The notes beneath the pieces were generated by a model. The model was not told where the DNA came from. It saw only the letters and a list, made by a program, of their open reading frames with translations, and made no database searches. From Sphingomonadaceae bacterium (GTDB lineage Bacteria > Pseudomonadota > Alphaproteobacteria > Sphingomonadales > Sphingomonadaceae), in the NCBI GenBank assembly GCA_013821585.1, contig JACDGO010000041.1:1-10537 (forward strand): a stretch of DNA of 10,537 nt. The letters are read 5' to 3'. The position numbers and the translations under genes were made by a program. Positions 1 through 6,698 of this stretch are shown here, piece after piece (the stretch's first letter is position 1; each line of letters starts with the position of its first letter).

Positions 1-255
1 GCGCTTCACCGCATCATCGCCTTCGAGCACCTGCACGACGACCGGACCCGAGGTCATGAAGCTGACGAGATCGCCGAAGAAAGGCCGCTCGCGGTGGACG
101 GCGTAAAACCCCCCGGCGCGCTCCTTAGTCAGCCGCAGACGCTTCGACGCGACGACGCGCAGGCCCGCCTCCTCGAGCATCTTGGTGACCGCGCCGGTCA
201 GGTTGCGGCGTGTGGCGTCGGGCTTGATGATCGAAAAGGTGCGCGTCGCGGCCAT
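1..255 (-). CDS. ndk: Nucleoside diphosphate kinase, partial (N-terminal 85 residues)
   Basis: Ndk moves the gamma-phosphate from ATP to other (d)NDPs in the cytoplasm through a phosphohistidine intermediate, balancing the NTP and dNTP pools. Reading leftwards from ATG at 255-253, the protein begins [18 protein letters not shown], the family's N-terminal strand with the conserved IKPDA motif. [15 protein letters not shown] (residues about 51-65) and [14 protein letters not shown] (about 66-79) follow, both hallmark segments. The family is about 140 residues long, so the last 55 or so, including the catalytic histidine near residue 117, lie outside the window. A GGAG lies 11 nt before the ATG, a somewhat long Shine-Dalgarno spacing. 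The gene follows pepA on the same strand across a 193-bp gap filled by a palindromic element, so it may have its own promoter or be read through from pepA. Identification is secure; completeness cannot be judged. Confidence 0.95.
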   Translation of the reverse strand, partial: MAATRTFSIIKPDATRRNLTGAVTKMLEEAGLRVVASKRLRLTKERAGGFYAVHRERPFFGDLVSFMTSGPVVVQVLEGDDAVKR

Positions 256-333
256 GACTGGTGCGGCTCCGGTGTTGGGGTTGCGGGGATGCGCGCGCCT
301 TTAGGCGGGGAGGCCGGTCAGGGCAAGTCAGGA
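256..333 (-). other. ndk leader region, no clear promoter
   Basis: These 78 bases lie between the palindrome and the ndk start. I see no convincing -35/-10 pair reading towards ndk. The only structure is a small 5-bp inverted repeat, CGCCT at 296-300 and AGGCG at 303-307, with a 2-nt loop, too weak to name. The GGAG that probably serves as the ndk ribosome-binding site is at 267-270. Confidence 0.4.
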
Positions 334-443
334 AGAAGAACCACCCCCGACCCCTCCACGAAGTCGTGGAGGGAGTCTTTCAGCATGCGCCGAACGGACT
401 CCCCCCCAGCACTTGCTGGAGGGGTTGGGGGGGTGGTTCTTCT
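334..443. repeat. 110-bp imperfect palindrome: two inverted hairpin units (REP/BIME-like)
   Basis: Two copies of a unit of about 45 nt face each other around a 19-nt centre. The outer arms, AGAAGAACCAC at 334-344 and GTGGTTCTTCT at 433-443, match perfectly. Inside the left unit, 352-361 and 364-373 form a perfect 10-bp hairpin with an AG loop. Inside the right unit, 406-411 and 414-419 form a perfect 6-bp hairpin with a CT loop. GAGTC (373-377) and GACTC (397-401) close a central stem. The element lies between the pepA stop and the ndk start and begins 5 nt after the pepA stop codon. Paired REP sequences (BIMEs) have this architecture, and sphingomonad genomes often carry dispersed G/C-run palindromes between genes, so a dispersed repeat is my inference. 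On the pepA-sense strand the stem is followed only by a mixed TTCTTCTTCC tract, so a classical intrinsic terminator is not clear. It could also act in mRNA 3'-end stability. Confidence 0.85.
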
Positions 444-448
444 CCCCC

Positions 449-1906
449 CTACTCTTCGTGATTGTCCGCAACGAACCGGTCGAGCAGGCGCACACCGTAG
501 CCGGTCGCGCCCTTTTCCCACACCGCGCCCGCCTTCGCCGCCCACGCCATGCCGGCGATGTCGAGATGCGCCCACTTCACGCCGTCTTCGATAAAGCGCT
601 GGAGGAATTGTGCGGCGGTGATCGATCCGCCTTCGCGCGGGCCGACGTTCTTCATGTCGGCGATCTGGCTGTCGATCAGCTTGTTGTAAGCGTCGCCGAG
701 CGGCATCCGCCACAGCGGATCGCCGGCCGCCGCGCCCGCGGCGTTCAGCTGCGCGGCGAGACCGTCGTCGTTGGCGAACATCCCGCCATATTCATGGCCG
801 AGACTGATTACCATCGCGCCGGTCAGCGTCGCCAGATCGACGATCACCTTGGGCGACAGGTTCTTCTGCGCCCAGGTCAACGCGTCGCACAGGATCAGCC
901 GTCCTTCAGCGTCGGTGTTCAAAATCTCGATCGTCTGCCCCGACATGGAGGTGACGATATCGCCGGGGCGCTGGGCGTTGCCGTCGGGCATGTTCTCTAC
1001 GAGCGCGCAGACGCCGACGACATGCGCCTTCGCCTTGCGCCCCGCGAGCGCGAGCATCGCGCCCGCGACCGCGCCCGCGCCGCCCATGTCCCACTTCATG
1101 TCTTCCATGCCGGGACCGGGCTTGAGCGAGATTCCGCCGGTGTCGAAGGTCACGCCCTTGCCGACGAACACGACCGGCGTCTTGGCAGCGCCCTTCGTCC
1201 CGTCCCAGCGCAGCACGAGCAGCCGCGACGCGCGCGCCGAGCCCTGGCCCACGCCAAGCAGCGCGCCCATGCCCGCCGCCTCCATCGCGCCCTCGTCGAG
1301 CACCTGGATGTCGACGCCCGCGTCGGCGAGGCGGCCGCACCTCTCGACGAAGCTTTCCGGATAGAGAAGGTTCGGCGGTTCGGTCACGAGCTCGCGCGTG
1401 AACGCCACGCCCTCCGTGACGGCCTTGACGTTCGTCCAGCCATCCTTCGCGCGGCCGTGCGATGTGACGATCGCGACGTCGGTCAGCGTCGGCTTCTGCT
1501 TTTCGGGAAGGCGCGTGCGCCAGCGGTCCTGCCGCCAACCGCGCAGCACCGCCGCCGAGGCGAGGCACATCACCGCGTCGAGCGATGCGTCGCCCGCGTC
1601 GATGACGAGCTTGGTCTCGCCCGAAGTCAGCAGCCGCGCGACGAGCGCCGCTCCCGCCTTCTCGTAATCCTCGGCGCCGCCAGCACCGACGCCCGCGAGC
1701 AGAATGCGCCGCGCGACGCCGCCTTCGGCGAACACATTTTCGGCGATGCTTCCCGCCTCGCCATCGAAGCGCGCAAGCCGCGCCGCGGCGTCGAGCCCTT
1801 CGGCATGCGGACGGTCGGCGGTCGCGGCGGCGACGCCGTCCTTGCCGGCGAGTAGCGCAAGGCTCGTCCAGGTTTCGGGAAGGGCGGACAGGAAAGTGAC
1901 ATTCAT
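449..1906 (-). CDS. pepA: Leucyl aminopeptidase (M17 family)
   Basis: PepA is a cytoplasmic, hexameric, two-metal aminopeptidase that removes N-terminal residues from peptides. In E. coli it also binds DNA at Xer sites. The call rests on the M17 signature NTDAEGRL at residues 330-337 and on VGKGVTFDTGGISLKP from residue 248, followed by KWDMGGAGAV. Metal ligands match E. coli with a constant offset of 20: K250, D255, D273, D332 and E334. The catalytic K262 and R336 are also present. The protein is 485 residues, slightly shorter than E. coli's 503. I chose ATG 1906-1904, giving MNVTFLSALPE, because an upstream in-frame ATG at 1972 only adds an arginine-rich tail unlike the family. The upstream sequence lacks a strong Shine-Dalgarno. 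The gene diverges from lptD. The palindrome begins 5 nt after its TAG stop. Confidence 0.95.
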   Translation of the reverse strand: MNVTFLSALPETWTSLALLAGKDGVAAATADRPHAEGLDAAARLARFDGEAGSIAENVFAEGGVARRILLAGVGAGGAEDYEKAGAALVARLLTSGETKLVIDAGDASLDAVMCLASAAVLRGWRQDRWRTRLPEKQKPTLTDVAIVTSHGRAKDGWTNVKAVTEGVAFTRELVTEPPNLLYPESFVERCGRLADAGVDIQVLDEGAMEAAGMGALLGVGQGSARASRLLVLRWDGTKGAAKTPVVFVGKGVTFDTGGISLKPGPGMEDMKWDMGGAGAVAGAMLALAGRKAKAHVVGVCALVENMPDGNAQRPGDIVTSMSGQTIEILNTDAEGRLILCDALTWAQKNLSPKVIVDLATLTGAMVISLGHEYGGMFANDDGLAAQLNAAGAAAGDPLWRMPLGDAYNKLIDSQIADMKNVGPREGGSITAAQFLQRFIEDGVKWAHLDIAGMAWAAKAGAVWEKGATGYGVRLLDRFVADNHEE

Positions 1907-2049
1907 CGGGGGCAGGTCTCGCTGGAAATGACTCGGCTGAACGGCTGTTAGCGCCCGCCGCCGCCGCCGCATAGCGCGGCGATTGCGGTCGGGGCGCGGC
2001 GGTGCGATAGGCGCGGGCGTTGGTGCCCGGCAGGATCGAGTGAGCAGGC
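1907..2049. promoter_or_regulatory. Divergent intergenic region pepA/lptD
   Basis: These 143 bases separate two divergent genes and so should hold at least the promoter of the lptD cluster and that of pepA. It contains a CCG-repeat tract around 1952-1972. I could not identify a convincing sigma-70 or alternative-sigma promoter by eye on either strand. Its role as a two-way promoter region is inferred from gene orientation only. A TGA at 2041-2043, in frame with lptD, bounds that gene's possible starts. Confidence 0.45.
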
Positions 2050-4284
2050 GTGACGCGTATCCAGATGATCCTGCTGGCGGCGGCGCCGCTCGCGCTCGCT
2101 TCCGCGGCGATGGCGCAGGATCTCCAGCCGCGCGCCGTTCAGCCCCCGCCGCCGCGGCCGTCGGTCGCGCAGGCCGCCTCCGCGGACGATCAGGTCGACT
2201 TCGCCGCCGGCCAGCTCGAATATGACGATAACCGCGACATCGTCACCGCGACCGGCGACGTGCGCATGTTTCGCGAAGGCAACCGCGTCCGCGCCGACCG
2301 CATCGTCTGGAACCGCAAGACGGGCGAGGTCGTGGCCGACGGCAACGTCGCGGTGGTCAATCCGGGCGGCGACACCGCTTACGGCGACAAGGTTACGCTC
2401 ACCGACACCCTGAAGGACGGCGTTGTCGAGAATCTCTTGCTCGTGCTGGCCGACGGCGGACGGCTGGCCGCGCAGCACGGCACGCGCGTCGATGGGGTTA
2501 CGACGCTCGACAACGCCGCTTACACGCCCTGTCCGGTCGTGGGCGACGACGGCTGCCCGCGCACGCCGAGCTGGCAAATCACCGCGCTGCGCATCGTTCA
2601 CGATCCCGCGGGCAAGCAGATCAGCTTCAAGAACGCGCGCCTCCATCTGTTCGGCCTGCCGTTGTTCGTCATTCCCGGCCTGTCGCTCCCGCTCGGCGAC
2701 GGCGGGCGCAGCGGCCTGCTCGTCCCCGACCTGCGCTATTCGCACGTCAACGGGCTCGAGGTGACGCTGCCCTATTATTACAAGATCGCGTCGAACCGCG
2801 ACCTGACGCTGTCTCCGCACATCTATACGAACGCGTTGCCGCTGCTCGTCGGGCAATATCGCGCGCTGACCGACAATGGCGCCTATCAGGTCACGGGCTA
2901 TGCCACCTACAGCTCGCTTATACCGACGACGCTGGGGGGAGGCAGTTCGCGCGAGGACTTCCGCGGCTATATCGACGCGACCGGGCGTTTTCAGCTCGAT
3001 CCCTATTGGAGCATCACCGCGTCGATCCGCCGCGCGACCGACCGCACTTTTCTTAAACGCTACGACATTTCGCGCGACGACCGGCTGCGGTCGGTCATCA
3101 AGGTCGAGCGGATCGGCGAAGACAGCTATTTCTCGCTCGCCGGCTGGGCGGTGCAGACGCTGCGCACCGGCGAGCTGCAAGGCCAGATACCGGTCGCGTT
3201 GCCGGAGATCGACTATCGCCGCCGCTTCGAGGATCCCGTTTTCGGCGGCAAGGTCGAGCTGCAACTGAACTCGCTCGCGCTCGGCCGCACCGAGGGGCAG
3301 GACACGCAGCGCGCCTTCGTCGGCGCGCGCTGGGATTTGCGGCGCCTGACGCCGCTCGGGCAGGAAATCCTGCTCACCGCCTATGCACGCGGAGACGTCT
3401 ATCACAGCGACGAGAACGCGCTGACCACCACCGCGCTCTATCGCGGAGAGGGCGGATTTCAGGGGCGCGCCATCGCCGCCGCGGCGGCCGAAATACGCTG
3501 GCCGTTCATCGGCGCCTTCCTCGGCGGAACGCAGCGGCTGACGCCGCGCGTTCAACTCGTCGCCTCGCCGGTGACGGGCAACCTCAACCTGCCCAACGAG
3601 GACGCGCGAGCGGTCGATCTCGAGGACAGCAATCTTTTCGCACTAAATCGCTTTCCCGGCTACGATCGCTGGGAAGACGGGGTCCGCGTCACCTATGGGT
3701 TCGACTGGGCCTATGACGCGCCGGGCATCGGGGTCACGGCGACCGTCGGCCAGAGCTACCGGTTCGGCAACCGCCCGTCGCTCTTCCCCGACGGCACCGG
3801 CCTCACCGCCCGCACGTCGGACATCGTCGGGCGCTACACGGTAAAATATCGCGATTTCGTCAGCATCACGCAACGCTTCCGGCTCGACAAGGACAATCTC
3901 GCGATCCGCCGCAACGAGGTCGACGCGACGATCGGCAGCGCGCGCACCTATGTCCTGCTCGGCTACCTCCGGCTCAACCGCAACATCGGTCCGCAACTCG
4001 AGGATTTGCGCGACCGCGAGGAAGCACGGATCGGCGGTCGCATCCAGGTGACCAAATATATCTCGGTATTCGGCTCGGCGATCCTCGATCTGACCGACCG
4101 CAGCGAGGATCCCTTGTCCTTGGCCGACGGCTATCAGCCGGTGCGGCACCGGATCGGGATCGCGTATACCGACGAATGCCTCGACCTCGGCCTGACGTGG
4201 AAGCGCGACTATGACACGACGGGCGACGCGCGGCGCGGCAACAGCTTCCAGCTCAGGCTGGCCTTCCGCGGCCTCGGCCGCTAA
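2050..4284 (+). CDS. lptD: LPS-assembly protein LptD
   Basis: LptD is the outer-membrane beta-barrel that, with lipoprotein LptE, inserts lipopolysaccharide into the outer leaflet. Residues 1-22 form a signal peptide with likely cleavage at AMA|Q. Residues about 48-133 form the OstA/LptA-like beta-jellyroll that takes LPS from the periplasmic bridge; AAGQLEYDDNRDIVTATGDV is typical. The rest is a long run of alternating beta-strands from about residue 220 to the end, fitting the barrel. The segment YTPCPVVGDDGCP (158-170) followed by PSWQITALRIVHD, and ECLDLGLTWKRDY near the C terminus, are family landmarks. Length is 744 residues (E. coli 784). The GTG at 2050 is the first start after an in-frame TGA and gives R3 in the signal peptide; the next ATG at 2065 would lose that charge. 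The Shine-Dalgarno is weak. It has three cysteines (161, 169, 710) rather than E. coli's four. It heads the plus-strand cluster. Confidence 0.95.
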   Translation: MTRIQMILLAAAPLALASAAMAQDLQPRAVQPPPPRPSVAQAASADDQVDFAAGQLEYDDNRDIVTATGDVRMFREGNRVRADRIVWNRKTGEVVADGNVAVVNPGGDTAYGDKVTLTDTLKDGVVENLLLVLADGGRLAAQHGTRVDGVTTLDNAAYTPCPVVGDDGCPRTPSWQITALRIVHDPAGKQISFKNARLHLFGLPLFVIPGLSLPLGDGGRSGLLVPDLRYSHVNGLEVTLPYYYKIASNRDLTLSPHIYTNALPLLVGQYRALTDNGAYQVTGYATYSSLIPTTLGGGSSREDFRGYIDATGRFQLDPYWSITASIRRATDRTFLKRYDISRDDRLRSVIKVERIGEDSYFSLAGWAVQTLRTGELQGQIPVALPEIDYRRRFEDPVFGGKVELQLNSLALGRTEGQDTQRAFVGARWDLRRLTPLGQEILLTAYARGDVYHSDENALTTTALYRGEGGFQGRAIAAAAAEIRWPFIGAFLGGTQRLTPRVQLVASPVTGNLNLPNEDARAVDLEDSNLFALNRFPGYDRWEDGVRVTYGFDWAYDAPGIGVTATVGQSYRFGNRPSLFPDGTGLTARTSDIVGRYTVKYRDFVSITQRFRLDKDNLAIRRNEVDATIGSARTYVLLGYLRLNRNIGPQLEDLRDREEARIGGRIQVTKYISVFGSAILDLTDRSEDPLSLADGYQPVRHRIGIAYTDECLDLGLTWKRDYDTTGDARRGNSFQLRLAFRGLGR

Positions 4285-4331
4285 GGCCCCGTTCAGCCGG
4301 GCATGGGCAAAGCGGCCCGACGCGATTTCAC

Positions 4332-4340
4332 GAGGGACGG
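4332..4340 (+). promoter_or_regulatory. Ribosome-binding site deciding the surA TTG start
   Basis: GAGGGACGG lies 8 nt before TTG at 4349-4351. No ATG or GTG in the surA frame is available between here and the mature protein. This purine-rich site, together with the good signal peptide it starts, is the reason for the TTG call. Confidence 0.6.
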
Positions 4341-4348
4341 GACAAGAC

Positions 4349-5686
4349 TTGAAGACACGAAGCAAGGTCGTGCTCGCCGCGGCGTGCGCGCTCATCGCCG
4401 CGGATGTATCGGCGCAAACCGTCTCGGACACGGCCCAGGTTCCCGATACCGGACTGAACCTTCCGCACGATCTGACGACCTTTGGCAAGGTCGATCCGAA
4501 CCTGCGCAAGGCGACGGCGATCATCAACGGAGAGATCATCACCGGGACCGACATCGACCAGAGGCTCGCGCTGATCATCCTCGCCAATGGCGGGCGGGTC
4601 TCCGACGAGGAGAAAGACCGGCTGCGCCTCCAGGTGCTCAGAAACCTGATCGACGAGACGCTGCAGATCCAGGAAGCGAAAGCCAACGAGATCGAAATCA
4701 CGCCGGCGGAGATCAACCAAGGCTATTCCCGCGTCGCCGAGCGTTTCCGCCGCACACCCGCGCAGCTCGGCGCTTATGTGCGCGAGAACGGCTCGTCGGA
4801 CCGCTCGATCAAGCGCCAGATTCAGGGCGAGCTCGCGTGGAGCCGGCTGCTGCGCCGCCGCGTCGAGCCGTTCGTCAACGTCAGCGGCGAGGAGGTCCAG
4901 GCGATCATGGACCGGCTTGAGGCGGCGAAGGGCACGCGCGAATATCACGTCGGGGAAATCTATCTTTCGGCGACGCCCGAAAATTCGGCCGAGATCCTCG
5001 CCAACGGCCGCAAGATCATGGATCAGGTGCGACAGGGCGGCTCGTTCACCGCCTATGCGCGCCAATTCTCCGAAGCGTCGACCGCCGCCGTCGGCGGCGA
5101 CCTTGGCTGGGTGCGCGCGGCGCAGCTTCCCGATGCGCTCGCATCGTCGATCCAGGAGCTGACGGTTGGTCAGATCGCGGGGCCGGTCGCGGTGCCCGGC
5201 GGCTTTTCGATTCTCTATCTCGTCGACAGCCGCCAGGTGCTGACCGCCGATCCGCGCGACGCGACGCTCAACCTGCGCCAGCTTACGATTAAATTCCCCG
5301 AAGGAACGGCGCAGGCGGCCGCGACCGCGCGGGCCGAGTCTTTCGCGAAAGCGACGCAGGCGATGCGGGGCTGCGGCAAGGCGACGGAGGTCGCGGCGGC
5401 GCAAGGCGCGGAAGTCATCGACAACGATCAGGTGCGGGTGCGCGACCTTCCGCCCGCGTTGCAGGACATGCTGCTGCGCCTGTCCATCGGCCAGTCGACT
5501 CCTCCGTTTGGGTCGCCGACCGAGGGCGTGCGCGTGCTTGTGCTGTGCGGTCGCGACGAGGCGGCGGCGTCAGGCGCGCCGTCTCCCGACGCGATCCGCT
5601 CGCAGATCGAGGAAACGCGGGTCAACGCGCGCGCCCAGCGCTATTTGCGCGACCTGCGTCGCGATGCGGTGATCGACTATCGCTAG
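4349..5686 (+). CDS. surA: Periplasmic chaperone / peptidyl-prolyl isomerase SurA
   Basis: SurA escorts unfolded outer-membrane proteins, LptD among them, through the periplasm to the BAM complex. The 445-residue protein starts MKTRSKVVLAAACALIAADVSAQ, a signal peptide with likely cleavage at VSA|QT after residue 22. Residues about 50-185 form the SurA N-terminal chaperone domain, including NGEIITGTDIDQRLAL and the helix LRLQVLRNLIDETLQIQEAK. Residues about 198-295 form a parvulin-type PPIase domain with EYHVGEIYLS, FTAYARQFSEAS and GGDLGWV. Residues about 307-402 resemble a second, diverged parvulin domain lacking a clear GG-DLGW motif but containing C342 and C400. The frame stays open upstream into lptD (an ATG at 4211), but that start would overlap lptD and bury the signal peptide, so I chose TTG 4349. 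It lies 64 nt after lptD and is probably cotranscribed. Confidence 0.9.
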   Translation: MKTRSKVVLAAACALIAADVSAQTVSDTAQVPDTGLNLPHDLTTFGKVDPNLRKATAIINGEIITGTDIDQRLALIILANGGRVSDEEKDRLRLQVLRNLIDETLQIQEAKANEIEITPAEINQGYSRVAERFRRTPAQLGAYVRENGSSDRSIKRQIQGELAWSRLLRRRVEPFVNVSGEEVQAIMDRLEAAKGTREYHVGEIYLSATPENSAEILANGRKIMDQVRQGGSFTAYARQFSEASTAAVGGDLGWVRAAQLPDALASSIQELTVGQIAGPVAVPGGFSILYLVDSRQVLTADPRDATLNLRQLTIKFPEGTAQAAATARAESFAKATQAMRGCGKATEVAAAQGAEVIDNDQVRVRDLPPALQDMLLRLSIGQSTPPFGSPTEGVRVLVLCGRDEAAASGAPSPDAIRSQIEETRVNARAQRYLRDLRRDAVIDYR

Positions 5687-5714
5687 CCTGCCCGATACGG
5701 ACGCGCCGATCGCG

Positions 5715-6698
5715 GTGTCGCTCGGCGATCCGGCCGGAATCGGACCGGAGATCGCCGCAAAGGCGTGGCTGTCGCGCGATCGTGCGCGCCTCGCGCCGTT
5801 CTTCGCGGTCGGTGACATCCGCTCGATCGAGGCGGTATGGCTCGGTCCGGTCGCGCGCATCCGCGATCCGCGCGAAGCCGTCGAGGCGTTCGGTAGCGCG
5901 CTGCCGCTGCTCCAGGTCGAGGATCCGGGGCCGATCACGCCGGGCACGCCCAATCTCGAAGGGGCGCGCTGCTCGCTCGATTCGCTCGAAATGGCGGCGG
6001 GCCTCGCCCGCTCGGGAACGGCGCGCGCGCTCGTCACGGGGCCGGTGTCGAAGCAGCAACTCTATGCGATCGGCTTCGCGCATCCCGGCCAGACCGAATT
6101 CGTCGCCGAGCGCTGCGGCGTCTCGAGCGACAACGCGGTGATGATGCTCGCCGGGCCGACGCTCAAGGTCGTGCCGGTGACGACGCATGTTCCGCTCGCC
6201 GAGGTTTCGGCGCTGCTCTCGGTCGAGATGATCGTCGCGAAGGCGCGCGCGACGGTGCGCGGGCTTCAGCGCAACTTCGGCATCGAGCGTCCGCGCCTCG
6301 CCTTCGCGGGGTTCAATCCGCACGCGGGCGAGAACGGCGCGATCGGCCGCGAGGAGATCGACTTCCTCATCCCCGCGATAGAGATTCTGCGCGCCGAAGG
6401 AATCGAAGCGAGCGGACCGACGGCGGCCGACGCGATGTTCCACGCCCGCGCCCGCGCCGAATATGACGCGGCGATCTGCCTCTATCACGACCAGGCGTTG
6501 ATCCCCCTGAAGACGCTGCATTTCGACGAGGGCGTCAATGTGACGCTCGGCTTGCCGATCGTCCGCACCGCGCCCGATCACGGCACCGCGTTCGGCATCG
6601 CCGGGCAGGACATCGCCAATCCCGGCGCGATGATCGCGGCGCTCCAGCTCGCGGCGCGGGCGACCGAAACGCGCGCCGCCTACGCCTGCGCGGCTTGA
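5715..6698 (+). CDS. pdxA: 4-hydroxythreonine-4-phosphate dehydrogenase
   Basis: PdxA oxidises 4-phosphohydroxy-L-threonine with NAD in the DXP-dependent pathway to pyridoxal 5'-phosphate. The product decarboxylates and is joined to deoxyxylulose phosphate by PdxJ. The N-terminal [11 protein letters not shown] motif is diagnostic. The three metal-binding histidines are present: H158 (VTTHVPL), H203 (NPHAGENG) and H258 ([12 protein letters not shown]), close to E. coli H166, H211 and H266. The tail motif [13 protein letters not shown] is intact. The length of 327 residues matches the family (E. coli 329). The GTG at 5715 is the only ATG, GTG or TTG after an in-frame TGA at 5670-5672, but it cuts into the first beta-strand. 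The conserved-looking codons before it read DAPIAV, so the real start may be CTG 5688. The motif normally GHTE reads GQTE (residues 125-128). The gene follows surA by 28 nt and overlaps rsmA. Confidence 0.92.
   Translation: MSLGDPAGIGPEIAAKAWLSRDRARLAPFFAVGDIRSIEAVWLGPVARIRDPREAVEAFGSALPLLQVEDPGPITPGTPNLEGARCSLDSLEMAAGLARSGTARALVTGPVSKQQLYAIGFAHPGQTEFVAERCGVSSDNAVMMLAGPTLKVVPVTTHVPLAEVSALLSVEMIVAKARATVRGLQRNFGIERPRLAFAGFNPHAGENGAIGREEIDFLIPAIEILRAEGIEASGPTAADAMFHARARAEYDAAICLYHDQALIPLKTLHFDEGVNVTLGLPIVRTAPDHGTAFGIAGQDIANPGAMIAALQLAARATETRAAYACAA

Noticed and set aside
334..443. CRISPR-like or IS-end interpretation of the palindrome
   Set aside because: There are only two units, in inverted rather than direct orientation, with a 19-nt centre and no transposase frame or flanking target duplication that I can see.
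413..1855. 480-codon open frame on the plus strand, opposite pepA
   Set aside because: It is arginine-, alanine- and histidine-rich without recognisable domains, lies antisense to a clear M17 peptidase, and is the expected result of high third-position GC.
1924..1949. Possible EcfG-type promoter (GGAAA, 17-nt gap, TGTT) facing lptD
   Set aside because: Two of nine key bases differ from the GGAAC/CGTT pattern and there is no supporting evidence; too weak to list as a promoter.
1952..1972. CCG-repeat tract in the divergent gap as a microsatellite switch
   Set aside because: Only a few short triplet repeats in a very GC-rich gap; no evidence of length variation or of position within a promoter core.
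1948..3555. 535-codon open frame on the minus strand, opposite lptD
   Set aside because: Low-complexity Arg/Ala/Asp composition and complete antisense overlap with LptD; a GC-rich shadow frame.
4303..4920. ATG at 4303 as a start for a gene between lptD and surA
   Set aside because: It is not in the surA frame, and the product is a low-complexity Arg-rich shadow of SurA.
5622..6581. 319-codon open frame opposite surA/pdxA
   Set aside because: No family features, and it covers well-conserved PdxA coding sequence on the other strand.
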